Notes: generated from the letters alone by a model not told the origin. 64,000 nucleotides of DNA from Bradyrhizobium sp. in8p8 (GCF_000426845.1 NZ_AUGD01000002.1:682001-746000), one strand, 5' to 3'; shown: positions 44,339 through 53,227, counted from the stretch's first letter. Made by a program: numbers and translations.

Positions 44339-45316
44339 ATGGCAGGCGGATACGGAGGATATGGCGGTTACGGCGGCTATGGCGGATATGGTGGCTACGG
44401 AGGCTATGGAGGATATGGCGGCTACGGCGGCAACGCGGGCGGATCAGGCGGTGCCATGTTCAGCGATCGCGTCGATCGTCCGTTCATAACCGAGCGCGAC
44501 GTCGCCGGCGCCAGATTTGATGCGGGCGGCTTCGGCATGAAGCTTTGGTCGACCCGCTGGTATGCCTGGGTGGTGATGTCCGATCTCGCCAGCCGGGCAG
44601 ATTGGCTCGACCGGCTCGGCGGGTTTGCACTGCTCGGCGCCGGCCCAACTCCTTGGGCGGGCGCAATCGAGGACGATATCAGCGCCCTGAGAAACATGGC
44701 CGTTCATGAGCGCGCTGCGGCCCTCGGCGACATCGTATCGGAGGCCGACGAGTTCATCAGCAAGTTCCTGCATCTGGTGTCCGCGACGCCGACGACGCAT
44801 CCGGCGACATCACGCATGCTGATCGTCGCCGACGCGCTTACGGCGTTGATCACGATGCACTACAAGGCTCATTTCAATCGTCCGCGTCCAACCCAGGTCG
44901 TCCCCGGCCTCATGTCGCCGATCCAGCACGGCGGACATGCGTCATTCCCAAGCGGTCACGCCACTCAGGCTCACGTCTTCGCGGCGTTGCTGACGAAAGT
45001 CATTCCGCCGTCTCTCGGCTTTCCGGCCCCCGCGCCAGGAGCCGCGGGCAGAACCACGATCGGAAAGTCGCTCGGCGCCCTCGCCGACAGAGTCGCACGC
45101 AATCGCGAGATCGCCGGCCTCCACTATCGTTCGGATACCGTGGCCGGCGTGAAACTGGCAGGCGCCATCATCGACAGGATTCTGTTGGACAGGACATATC
45201 TGCCGAAGTTCACGAAGCTCGTCGACAACGCCAGGGACGAGTGGCAGCACACGGGCGTCTTCGATGAAGGGAAGGAAGCCGGCATCTCCGTGGGAGAGAA
45301 GAATGTCCGCGATTGA
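44339..45316 (+). CDS. PAP2/vanadium-haloperoxidase-fold protein with N-terminal (Gly-Gly-Tyr)9 repeat
   Basis: 325-residue protein. Residues 3-29 are nine exact GGY units, then GGNAGGSGG. The rest is an all-helical domain with the complete acid phosphatase/haloperoxidase active site: Lys176-x6-Arg183-Pro, Pro204-Ser-Gly-His207, and Arg256-x5-His262-x3-Asp266. No signal peptide or membrane helix is evident, which fits soluble vanadium-dependent haloperoxidase-like proteins better than membrane PAP2 phosphatases. Phosphatase and haloperoxidase cannot be told apart by these residues. It lies 15 bases after the regulator gene, and its 3' end overlaps the peptidase gene by 14 bases, so the three form an operon. 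The Tyr-rich tail fused to a possible halogenating enzyme is unusual. Confidence 0.82.
   Translation: MAGGYGGYGGYGGYGGYGGYGGYGGYGGYGGNAGGSGGAMFSDRVDRPFITERDVAGARFDAGGFGMKLWSTRWYAWVVMSDLASRADWLDRLGGFALLGAGPTPWAGAIEDDISALRNMAVHERAAALGDIVSEADEFISKFLHLVSATPTTHPATSRMLIVADALTALITMHYKAHFNRPRPTQVVPGLMSPIQHGGHASFPSGHATQAHVFAALLTKVIPPSLGFPAPAPGAAGRTTIGKSLGALADRVARNREIAGLHYRSDTVAGVKLAGAIIDRILLDRTYLPKFTKLVDNARDEWQHTGVFDEGKEAGISVGEKNVRD
44345..44425 (+). repeat. Nine tandem 9-bp units coding Gly-Gly-Tyr
   Basis: Each unit is GGN-GGN-TAY. Third positions vary freely (five TAT and four TAC tyrosine codons; GGA, GGC and GGT glycines), so the units are not identical DNA copies although the peptide repeat is exact. 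This points to selection on the peptide rather than recent slippage. Confidence 0.9.
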
Positions 45317-46307
45317 TCGGTGCGGCCTCTATGAAGTCGTGCCTGCCGGATTCGACCTGCTCAAAGCGTCTCCCGCCGAGCTCGATCGCTATGGCATTCC
45401 GCAGAAGCCGGATGTCATCACGGAGCCCGAGCTGTTCGAGTTCTGGACTGAGCTCGTTTCGGCGCCTTTTGCCGCAAAGCAGCCGACGTTCGCCAGCATC
45501 CATCCCCCGTCGCTGGGAGGAGCGCTGCAGTCGATGCTGAACTGGTCGGGTGCGCTTATTTCCACGCCCTGGCCGCAGCAGATCGTGTTCGCTGCAGGGG
45601 CATGGAATGTCCCGCACGTGCGCCGGCCATCGGTATCGGCCCTGGGTACGCCCGCGGACGATCCAAAGTCGCTGGTCTGGGTGGGGCTCGACGGCCGCAA
45701 TGGCACGCTGCCGAACGTCTCCCTGCCTCAAATCGGCACCGGTCACTGGCCCGACCGCAAGCCCAACCACTTTGCCTGGTGGGATTGGTGGCACAACGCG
45801 CGGCCCGACGAGGCGACCACCGAGTCGGCAGCGCCTGCGAAGCCACAAGCGATCACGGTGATCGACAACCTGCTCATCGAGACGGGTCACAAGATTCTCG
45901 CGGGTCTGGCGGTCCAGGTCAGCGGAGACATTCTGTACTTCATCAAGAACCAGCGCACCGGAGAGTTTCGCTCGTTTCTCGCCCCGCCGCCAAGCGGAGA
46001 GATCGAACCGCTCGGTTCATCAGCGGAATGGGTGATGGAGCGGCCGACGGACCCGGAAAGCGGCGCCCTGTTTCCGCTTCCCGACTATGGTGCCGTCGAC
46101 TTCAGCTACTGCGTGGCGCGAGCCGCGGATGGAGCGGTCGGGTCGGGGCGCATGATGACGCTCGCCGACAACGCACTCCTGATCGAGATGCGCGAGACGT
46201 TCGCAAATCCAGATCGTACGGTGATTGTGTCCCGCCCGGCGCTACGGCAGGAACACGCCGAGGCCCCGATCGGCGTCAGATGCACTTTCCAGGACCCGGT
46301 CGCCTGA
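45303..46307 (+). CDS. G1-family (eqolisin-like) glutamic peptidase
   Basis: 334-residue protein matching the G1 peptidase fold of scytalidoglutamic peptidase when read by eye: SGALISTPWPQQ, VWVGLDGRNG, LPQIGTGHW, HFAWWDWWH, SSAEWVMERP and PDYGAVDFSYC align in order with the fungal enzyme. The catalytic pair would be Gln143 (LPQIGT) and Glu242 (SAEWVME). An N-terminal region of about 90 residues may be a propeptide or targeting domain; no classical signal peptide is seen, which is odd for an acid-acting family that is usually secreted. The start at 45303 follows GGGAGAGAAG and overlaps the previous gene by 14 bases. Confidence 0.75.
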   Translation: MSAIDRCGLYEVVPAGFDLLKASPAELDRYGIPQKPDVITEPELFEFWTELVSAPFAAKQPTFASIHPPSLGGALQSMLNWSGALISTPWPQQIVFAAGAWNVPHVRRPSVSALGTPADDPKSLVWVGLDGRNGTLPNVSLPQIGTGHWPDRKPNHFAWWDWWHNARPDEATTESAAPAKPQAITVIDNLLIETGHKILAGLAVQVSGDILYFIKNQRTGEFRSFLAPPPSGEIEPLGSSAEWVMERPTDPESGALFPLPDYGAVDFSYCVARAADGAVGSGRMMTLADNALLIEMRETFANPDRTVIVSRPALRQEHAEAPIGVRCTFQDPVA

Positions 46308-46341
46308 ACGCCAGTCCGACGTTTGCCTCGCTTCGGACGGA

Positions 46342-47247
46342 CTAGACGACGACGCGATCGAAATCTGCGGCGATCCGGGTGTTCGGGAAGATCTTTGCCG
46401 CCTCGGCGAGAATCTCCTCGTCCTGGTAGCGTCCGGACATATGCGTCAGCACGAGCTGTCCGATGTTGTTCGCGGCCGCAAAGGAAGCTGCTTCGGCCGC
46501 GGTGAGATGGCCGTAATTTCGCGCGGTGGACGCGTCGCGTTCGAGGAACGTTGCCTCGATAACCAGCATGTCGGCGTTGGCCGCATATTGCGACAGCCCC
46601 TCGGTTGTCTCGGTGTCGCCGATCACGACGAGCTTCCTGCCGCCGCTCGGCGGGCCCTGGACGTCTCCCGGATCGATCGTTCGGCCGCCGAGCACGACCG
46701 GTCGGCCCGCGGCCAACTCGCCGCGCAAGGGACCGTCGGGCACGCCAAGCGCGACGAGGCGGTCAGGCCGAAGATGACGGCGAGGCGGGATTTGGAAGAC
46801 AAAGCCGAAACTGTCGGTGTCGCGGTGGCGGACCGGAAAACAGTCGATGGTAAACTCACCGCAAGCCAGGACCTGTCCCTCGGCGAGCCCTTCGAACTGG
46901 ACCGCGATCGGCGCCCTGCCGACGCCCCATAGTCCCGCGAGCATGCGGATGACGATGTCGAGCGTCCCCTGCCCGCCATGGATGGTCATCGCGTCGGAAG
47001 CCTGCCGCAATCCCAGCGTCGAGAACAGGCCGGGGATGCCGAGCACGTGATCGAGATGAGCATGCGTCAGCAGGATGCGGTCGAGACGTCGAAAGCCGGC
47101 ACCGCTGCGCAGCAGCTGACGCTGCGTGCCCTCGCCGCAATCGATCAGGACGCGCTTGCCTGCGGCCTCCACGAGAAGCGCCGGATGGTTGCGCTCCGCC
47201 GAAGGAACGCTTGCCGATGTCCCAAGAAACGTCAGGTCAAACGTCAC
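46342..47247 (-). CDS. rnz: Ribonuclease Z-like metallo-beta-lactamase-fold protein
   Basis: 301-residue zinc phosphodiesterase expected to process tRNA 3' ends. The N-terminus VTFDLTFLGTSASVPSAERN and the metal motif LLTHAHLDHVLGIPGL (HxHxDH) are typical, as are PVRHRDTDSFGF and GDTETTEGL with later ligands. A GTG start at 47247 (GGGGGAT upstream) puts the protein at the family start; an ATG at 47301 would add 18 unlike residues. It converges with the peptidase gene 34 bases away. Confidence 0.88.
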   Translation of the reverse strand: MTFDLTFLGTSASVPSAERNHPALLVEAAGKRVLIDCGEGTQRQLLRSGAGFRRLDRILLTHAHLDHVLGIPGLFSTLGLRQASDAMTIHGGQGTLDIVIRMLAGLWGVGRAPIAVQFEGLAEGQVLACGEFTIDCFPVRHRDTDSFGFVFQIPPRRHLRPDRLVALGVPDGPLRGELAAGRPVVLGGRTIDPGDVQGPPSGGRKLVVIGDTETTEGLSQYAANADMLVIEATFLERDASTARNYGHLTAAEAASFAAANNIGQLVLTHMSGRYQDEEILAEAAKIFPNTRIAADFDRVVV

Positions 47248-47382
47248 CGTCGGAATCCCCCGGGGTTGCTCCGATGAAAACGCGAAAACAACCCCATGCA
47301 CAGTACAAATGATTGAGGAATTTCGTTCGATATGGCGGGGCCCGCATGCTGGATTGACACGTCGGGCAGAACAGCTCGAACG

Positions 47383-47988
47383 TTATCGGGCGCGCTCCGA
47401 CTGCGCCTCCACGGCCTGCACTGCCACGCTCGCGACCTGCCGCAGCGCTTCGCGATCCGCGCCCGAGGACGCCATCACGCCCATGCCGACGGAGACCGCG
47501 GAGACGTAGCGCGCGAGCGCAGCGGGATCGCAACTCGGTTTGAGATCGCCTTCGGCCTTGGCGCGAATGAAGCGCTCGCGCAGTTGCTCTTCGTTCTGGG
47601 CGCGGCGGGCGGCAAGCTCGAACGGCACGTTCTCCGAACCGGTGCCGCAGGCCACGCCGCCCTGCACGAGCAGACAGCCGGGCGGATTGGCGGGATCAGT
47701 CTGCTTCTCGGCGATGCCCATCAGCATCCGCTCGGCCACCGCGCGGGCGGTTGGTGCTGCCACCACCTCATCCATCCAGATGTTGCGCAACTTCGTGTAG
47801 CGGTCGAGCGCGGCCTTCAGCAGGCCTTCCTTGTTGCCGAAGCAGGCGTAGAGACTGGGCGGGTTGATACCCATGGCCTCTGTCAGCTGGGCAATCGTCG
47901 CGCCCTCATAGCCATGGCGCCAAAACACTTCCATCGCCTGATCCAACGCCTTTTCGGCGTCGAATTCGCGGGGGCGTCCCATGCCCAT
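47383..47988 (-). CDS. TetR/AcrR-family regulator of the RND pump
   Basis: 201-residue regulator with an N-terminal helix-turn-helix (GYEGATIAQLTEAMGINPPS, then LYACFGNKEGLLKAALDRY) and a C-terminal ligand domain with PPGCLLVQGGVACGTGS. The start at 47988 (MGMGRPREFDAEKALDQA) has GGAGA upstream; an open extension to 48075 is not family-like. It is divergent from the RND adaptor gene, and the palindrome at 48153 is its probable operator. It resembles repressors of AcrAB-type pumps. Confidence 0.9.
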   Translation of the reverse strand: MGMGRPREFDAEKALDQAMEVFWRHGYEGATIAQLTEAMGINPPSLYACFGNKEGLLKAALDRYTKLRNIWMDEVVAAPTARAVAERMLMGIAEKQTDPANPPGCLLVQGGVACGTGSENVPFELAARRAQNEEQLRERFIRAKAEGDLKPSCDPAALARYVSAVSVGMGVMASSGADREALRQVASVAVQAVEAQSERAR

Positions 47989-48152
47989 GTGCTGTCTCCT
48001 CGGAATCGCGTTCTGCCCGGGCCAACGCCGAATCCTAACCGTTTGTTCTAATTCTACTTTCCTAAGATCTTCCATTTATTGCGGTACGGGGCTACAATTT
48101 TCTTAGTGAGCGGTACATAAGTATCTTGCACTGCGGTATCCAGCTCCACATC

Positions 48153-48168
48153 TGTAGTGAACACTACA
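48153..48168. promoter_or_regulatory. Candidate TetR operator
   Basis: TGTAGTG-AA-CACTACA is a perfect 7-bp inverted repeat, 16 bases before the adaptor start. A repressor bound here would block the adaptor promoter or ribosome site. The gap to the tetR start is 164 bases. Confidence 0.65.
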
Positions 48169-48184
48169 TATCTGGAGCGCGCAA

Positions 48185-49426
48185 ATGCCCCCCTCCCAAC
48201 ATACCTCCCGCACCGGCCGTTTCCGCCGCCTTTTGGCAGGCGTTGCCATCGTGGGTGCCCTCGCCGCGGCCGGCTCGATTGCGACCGGCCGCTATTTTCA
48301 TGCGGCGCAAGCGACCGCGCCGGCCGCCGCCGCCGAACAAGCCGTCTCCGTTACCGTCGCGACGATCGAGCCCCGCCGGACCGTGCTGTGGGACGACTTC
48401 TCCGGCCGGCTTGAGGCGATCCAGCGCGTCGAGCTCCGCCCCCGCGTTGCGGGCGCGATCATGTCGGCGAACTTCACCGAGGGCGCGCTGGTGAAGGCCG
48501 GCGACGTGCTGTTCAAGATTGATCCCGCCCCCTACGCGGCCGAGGTCGACAAGGCTGCGGCCCAGCTCGAAGCCGCGAAAGCGCGCGTCGTGTTCACACA
48601 GAGCGAGCTCGAGCGCGGCGCGCAGCTCGTCGGCAACGCCGTGGTGACGCGGCGCGACTACGACCAGCGCGAAAACGCCAACCGCGAAGCGATCGCCAAT
48701 GTGAAGGCGGCCGAGGCGACGCTGCAGACAGCAAAGCTCAATCTCGACTACACTGAAGTGCGCGCGCCCGTGGACGGCCGGGTCGGCAAGATCGAGGTCA
48801 CCGTCGGCAATCTCGTCGCCGCCGGCACGGCGTCGCCGGTGCTGACGTCGCTGGTCTCGGTCAATCCGATCTACGCTTCGTTCGACGCAGATGAAGAGGT
48901 CGTGCTGCGCGCGCTGAATTCGATTGCGGATGCGTCGGGCCGACGCGGCAAGCTCGACCAGATCCCGGTCGAGATGACGACCTCGGGCGGTCTGTCCGCG
49001 AAGGGCCACATCCAGCTGATCGACAATCAGGTCAATGGCCAGAGCGGCACCATCCGTGTCCGCGCCGTATTCCGCAACGACGACGGACGGCTCATTCCCG
49101 GCCAGTTCGCCCGCGTGCGCATGGGCCAGCCGAAGCAACAGGCGCTGGTGATGATCGACGAGCGCGCGATCGGCACCGACCAGGACAAGAAGTTCGTGAT
49201 GGCGGTCGGCGACGACAATCGCGCCGTCTACCGGCTAGTCACCCTCGGCGGCTCCGTCGACGGGCTTCGCATCGTCACGTCGGGCCTGAAGTCCGGCGAG
49301 CGTATCGTCGTCAACGGCCTGCAGCGTGTGCGCCCGGGAGCCCTCCTCAAGACGGAGGTGGCAGCCATGGGCGCACGGGGGCAACAGGCATCCAACCACA
49401 GCAAGCAGGACGTGGTGCAGCGCTAG
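48185..49426 (+). CDS. RND efflux periplasmic adaptor (AcrA/MexE-like)
   Basis: 413-residue membrane-fusion protein with an N-terminal hydrophobic segment (LLAGVAIVGALAAAGSIA). Lipoyl half-motifs are VELRPRVAGAIMSANFTEGA and LDYTEVRAPVDGRVGKI, around a hairpin (QLEAAKARVVFTQSELERGA); the C-terminal domain includes GERIVVNGLQRVRPGALL. It is encoded under the TetR-type operator and before the pump gene, with a 158-base gap that contains a palindromic element. No outer-membrane channel gene lies nearby. Confidence 0.93.
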   Translation: MPPSQHTSRTGRFRRLLAGVAIVGALAAAGSIATGRYFHAAQATAPAAAAEQAVSVTVATIEPRRTVLWDDFSGRLEAIQRVELRPRVAGAIMSANFTEGALVKAGDVLFKIDPAPYAAEVDKAAAQLEAAKARVVFTQSELERGAQLVGNAVVTRRDYDQRENANREAIANVKAAEATLQTAKLNLDYTEVRAPVDGRVGKIEVTVGNLVAAGTASPVLTSLVSVNPIYASFDADEEVVLRALNSIADASGRRGKLDQIPVEMTTSGGLSAKGHIQLIDNQVNGQSGTIRVRAVFRNDDGRLIPGQFARVRMGQPKQQALVMIDERAIGTDQDKKFVMAVGDDNRAVYRLVTLGGSVDGLRIVTSGLKSGERIVVNGLQRVRPGALLKTEVAAMGARGQQASNHSKQDVVQR

Positions 49427-49433
49427 TGCTTTC

Positions 49434-49540
49434 CGTCATCCCCGGTCGCGCGTAGCGCGCACCCGGGATCTCGAACTTACGAGACACCGACCGTTCACCT
49501 CTGGATTCCGGGTTCGCGCTGCGCGCGGCCCGGAATGACG
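49434..49540. repeat. Palindromic intergenic element between RND adaptor and pump genes
   Basis: The ends are CGTCATCCCCGG and CCGGAATGACG, with inner GCGCG-rich arms and ATCTCG/ATTCCGGG segments. It is the same type as those at 9341 and 10931. It sits inside the RND operon, where a transcript hairpin could alter the adaptor:pump ratio. Confidence 0.75.
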
Positions 49541-49584
49541 AGGAGTTGGCGTCGACACGCAGAATATTGCCCAGGGGCGAAGCC

Positions 49585-52500
49585 ATGAATCTCTCAAAAT
49601 TCTTCATCGATCGCCCGATTTTTGCGGGCGTTCTCTCCGTCCTGATTTTCCTGGCGGGGCTCATCTCGCTGTTCGCGATGCCGATCTCGGAATATCCCGA
49701 CGTGGTGCCGCCCTCGGTCGTCGTGCGCGCGACCTATCCCGGGGCCAACCCCAAGGTCATCGCCGAGACGGTGGCAACGCCGATCGAGGAGCAGATCAAC
49801 GGCGTCGAGAACATGCTGTACATGTCGAGCCAGGCGACCACCGACGGCGCGATGACGCTGACGGTGACGTTCCGCCTCGGCACCGATCCCGACAAGGCGA
49901 CCCAATTGGTGCAGAACCGCGTGCAGCAGGCCGAGCCGCGCCTGCCAGCCGTGGTGCGACAGCTCGGCATCATCACCAAGAAGTCGTCGCCCGACCTCAC
50001 CATGGTCGTGCATCTCCTGTCGCCGAACGGCCGCTACGACATGACGTATCTGCGGAATTACGCCGTGCTCAACGTCAAGGACCGGCTGGCGCGGATCGAC
50101 GGCGTCGGCGACGTGCAGATCTATGGCGCGGGCGATTATTCGATGCGGGTATGGGTCGATCCGCAGAAGGCCGCCGAGCACGGCCTGACCGCCAGCGATA
50201 TCGTGAGGGCGATCCAGGCACAGAACGTCGAGGCCGCCGCCGGCGTGGTCGGCTCCTCCCCGAACGTCAAGGGGATCGACCTGCAGCTCTCCGTCAACGC
50301 CGAAGGCCGGCTCTCGAACGAGGAGCAGTTCGGCGACATCGTGGTCAAGACGGGCACGCGCGGCGAAGTCGTGCGCCTGCGCGACGTCGCGCGCATCGAG
50401 CTGGGGGCGTCCGAATACGGCCTGCGTTCGCTGCTCGACAACAAGCAGGCGGTGGCGCTTCCGATCTTCCAGGCGCCCGGCTCCAACGCGCTGCAGATTT
50501 CGGACAACGTTCGCGCCACCATGGCCGAGATCAAGAAGAACATGCCGGAGGGCGTGTCGTTCCAGATCGTCTACGATCCCACCCAATTCGTGCGCTCGTC
50601 GATCGAGGCGGTCATCCACACGCTGCTGGAGGCGATCGCCCTGGTGGTGCTCGTCGTGATCCTGTTCCTGCAGACCTGGCGCGCTTCGATCATTCCGCTG
50701 CTCGCCGTGCCCGTTTCGATCGTCGGCACGTTCGCGGTGATGCACGTGTTCGGCTTCTCCATCAACGCACTCAGCTTGTTCGGCCTGGTGCTCGCGATCG
50801 GCATCGTGGTCGATGACGCCATCGTCGTGGTCGAGAACGTCGAGCGCAACATCGAGTCCGGCCTGTCGCCGCGCGATGCGACCTACCAGGCCATGCGTGA
50901 GGTCTCGGGCCCGATCATCGCAATCGCCATGGTGCTGATCGCGGTGTTCGTGCCGCTCGCCTTCATTTCCGGTCTCACCGGGCAGTTTTACAAGCAGTTC
51001 GCACTGACGATCGCGATTTCGACCGTGATTTCGGCGATCAATTCACTGACCCTGTCGCCGGCCCTGTCGGCACTGCTGCTGAAGGGCCACAACGATCCGA
51101 AGGACCGGCTGACGCTCATCATGGAAAAGAGCCTCGGCTGGTTCTTCCGGGGCTTCAACAAAGCCTTCACACGGTCTTCGGAGAATTACAGCGGCAGCGT
51201 CGGCAAGGTAATCTCGCGCAAGTCCGCCGTGATGGGCCTCTATGTGGTGCTGGTCGGACTCACTGCGTTTCTGTTCCAGCAGGTGCCGGGCGGCTTCGTG
51301 CCGGGCCAGGACAAGCAATACCTGGTCGGCTTCGCCCGCCTGCCCGATGGCGCCTCGCTCGACCGCAGCGAAGAGGTGATCCGCAAGATGAGCGACATCG
51401 CGCTGACCCAGCCCGGCGTCGAAAGCTCGGTCGCCTTCCCCGGCCTGTCGATCTCCGGCTTCACCAACTCGTCCAATGCCGGCATCGTGTTCTCGACGCT
51501 GAAGCCCTTCGACGAACGCAAGGACCCCTCGCTCAGCGGCCCCGCCATCGCAGCCGAGTTGAACAAGAAATATGCCGGCATCCAGGAAGCCTTCATCGCC
51601 ATGTTCCCGCCGCCGCCGGTCAATGGCCTCGGCACGATCGGCGGCTTCAAGCTGCAGATCGAGGACCGTGCCGGGCTCGGCTACGACGCCCTGAACGAGG
51701 CGACGAACGCCTTCATGGCGGCGATGCAGAAGGCGCCGGAGATCGCCGGCGTGTTCTCGAGCTTCCAGGTCAACGTGCCGCAGCTGTTCGCCGACATCGA
51801 CCGCACCAAGGCGCTGCAGCTGGGTGTCCCGGTCACCGAGGTGTTCAACACGCTGCAGATTTACCTCGGCTCCTATTACGTCAACGACTTCAACAAATTT
51901 GGCCGCACCTATTCCGTCCGCGTCCAGGCCGACGCCCCGTTCCGCGCTCGGGCCGACGACATCAGGCAGTTGAAGGTGCGCTCGTCCTCCGGCGACATGG
52001 TGCCGTTGTCGGCGCTGCTCACGATCCGCCAGAGCGCGGGCCCGGAGCGCGCGATCCGCTACAACGGCTTCCTGTCCTCCGACATCAATGCGGCGGCCGC
52101 GCCCGGCTTCTCATCCGGCCAGGCGCAGGAGGCGGCAACGCGGATCGCGGCGGAGGTGCTGCCGCCGGGCTTTGCCTTCGAATGGACCGACCTCACCTAT
52201 CAGGAGTTCATTGCCGGCAATTCCGGCATCTGGGTGTTCCCGCTGGCAATCCTGCTGGTATTCCTGGTGCTGGCCGCGCTCTATGAGAGCCTGACCCTGC
52301 CGCTGTCGATCATCATGATCGTGCCGATGGGCTTGCTCGCTGCAATGTTCGGCGTCTGGATCTCCAAGGGCGACAACAACGTCTTCACCCAGATCGGCCT
52401 GATCGTGTTGGTCGGCCTCTCGGCCAAGAATGCAATCCTGATCGTCGAATTCGCGCGCGAGCTCGAATTCGCCGGGCGCACGCCGATCCGGGCCGCCATC

Positions 52501-52773
52501 GAGGCGAGTCGCTTGCGGTTGCGGCCGATCCTGATGACGTCGATGGCCTTCATTATGGGCGTGTTGCCGCTGGTGCTCTCGACCGGCGCCGGCTCGGAAA
52601 TGCGGCGCGCAATGGGCGTCGCCGTGTTCTCCGGCATGATCGGCGTGACCGTGTTCGGCCTGTTCCTGACGCCGGTGTTCTATGTGCTGCTGCGGACCGT
52701 CACCGGCATGAAGCCGCTGACGCATCATGGGAGCCAGACCAGCGCGGCGCCGGTCCAGGGCCTTGCCGAATGA
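49585..52773 (+). CDS. RND multidrug efflux permease (AcrB/MexF-like, HAE1)
   Basis: 1062-residue inner-membrane pump starting MNLSKFFIDRPIFAGVLSVL. The proton relay aspartates lie in AIGIVVDDAIVVVENVERNI; the N-terminal YPDVVPPSVVVRATYPGANP segment and helix-10 GLSAKNAILIVEFARELEF are typical of HAE1 pumps. The start at 49585 is set by the family N-terminus; the frame extends 13 codons upstream into the repeat. It belongs with the adaptor and TetR genes. Substrates are unknown; MexF-like pumps export phenicols and quinolones. Confidence 0.93.
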   Translation: MNLSKFFIDRPIFAGVLSVLIFLAGLISLFAMPISEYPDVVPPSVVVRATYPGANPKVIAETVATPIEEQINGVENMLYMSSQATTDGAMTLTVTFRLGTDPDKATQLVQNRVQQAEPRLPAVVRQLGIITKKSSPDLTMVVHLLSPNGRYDMTYLRNYAVLNVKDRLARIDGVGDVQIYGAGDYSMRVWVDPQKAAEHGLTASDIVRAIQAQNVEAAAGVVGSSPNVKGIDLQLSVNAEGRLSNEEQFGDIVVKTGTRGEVVRLRDVARIELGASEYGLRSLLDNKQAVALPIFQAPGSNALQISDNVRATMAEIKKNMPEGVSFQIVYDPTQFVRSSIEAVIHTLLEAIALVVLVVILFLQTWRASIIPLLAVPVSIVGTFAVMHVFGFSINALSLFGLVLAIGIVVDDAIVVVENVERNIESGLSPRDATYQAMREVSGPIIAIAMVLIAVFVPLAFISGLTGQFYKQFALTIAISTVISAINSLTLSPALSALLLKGHNDPKDRLTLIMEKSLGWFFRGFNKAFTRSSENYSGSVGKVISRKSAVMGLYVVLVGLTAFLFQQVPGGFVPGQDKQYLVGFARLPDGASLDRSEEVIRKMSDIALTQPGVESSVAFPGLSISGFTNSSNAGIVFSTLKPFDERKDPSLSGPAIAAELNKKYAGIQEAFIAMFPPPPVNGLGTIGGFKLQIEDRAGLGYDALNEATNAFMAAMQKAPEIAGVFSSFQVNVPQLFADIDRTKALQLGVPVTEVFNTLQIYLGSYYVNDFNKFGRTYSVRVQADAPFRARADDIRQLKVRSSSGDMVPLSALLTIRQSAGPERAIRYNGFLSSDINAAAAPGFSSGQAQEAATRIAAEVLPPGFAFEWTDLTYQEFIAGNSGIWVFPLAILLVFLVLAALYESLTLPLSIIMIVPMGLLAAMFGVWISKGDNNVFTQIGLIVLVGLSAKNAILIVEFARELEFAGRTPIRAAIEASRLRLRPILMTSMAFIMGVLPLVLSTGAGSEMRRAMGVAVFSGMIGVTVFGLFLTPVFYVLLRTVTGMKPLTHHGSQTSAAPVQGLAE

Positions 52774-52774
52774 T

Positions 52775-53227
52775 TCAGCGAGAGTCTCGCCGCGGCACGA
52801 TCGCGATCGGCGTGAAGGTGTAAACCTCCTCGCCGTTCTGGTTGAACATGGTCCATTTCACCAGCGCGATGCCCTGCGGCTTCGACTTGGACGGCGTCAG
52901 GCTCATGACCTCGCCGACCAGATGCAGGCGGTCATTCGGCCGTACCGGCATCGTCCAGCGCAGTCCGTCCACACCGGCACCGATCAGCGGGTGCGGGCCG
53001 AACGGCCGGGCCTGAATTGCGAGGTTCATCGCGATCGCAGCGGTGTGCCATCCCGAGGCGGCAAGCCCCTTGAACAGCGTCGCCTTGGCGGCCTCGTGAT
53101 CGAGATGCATGGGTTGGGGATCGAACTCTATCGCGAAGCGCTTGATGTCAGCCTCTGTGACGAGACATTCGGGGGACTTGAAGCGCATTCCGACGGTGAG
53201 ATCATCGAACCATTCGACCTGCGTCAT
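52775..53227 (-). CDS. MaoC-family (hot-dog) dehydratase
   Basis: 150-residue hot-dog protein similar to (R)-specific enoyl-CoA hydratases. The start segment MTQVEWFDDLTVGMRFKSPE and the hydratase motif FAIEFDPQPMHLDHEAAKAT (with the catalytic Asp and His) are clear, then GLAASGWHTAAIAMNLAI. The start at 53227 has GAGGCAAG upstream; the open frame beyond is not family-like. It is convergent with the RND pump gene with a 1-base gap. The likely role is hydration of an enoyl-CoA in fatty or aromatic acid catabolism. Confidence 0.9.
   Translation of the reverse strand: MTQVEWFDDLTVGMRFKSPECLVTEADIKRFAIEFDPQPMHLDHEAAKATLFKGLAASGWHTAAIAMNLAIQARPFGPHPLIGAGVDGLRWTMPVRPNDRLHLVGEVMSLTPSKSKPQGIALVKWTMFNQNGEEVYTFTPIAIVPRRDSR

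Noticed and set aside
44345..44425. GGY repeats as a free-standing RiPP precursor or a DNA microsatellite
   Set aside because: The repeats are in frame with, and fused to, a complete enzyme domain. No YcaO, radical SAM or RiPP transporter gene is near, and codon variation argues against a simple microsatellite.
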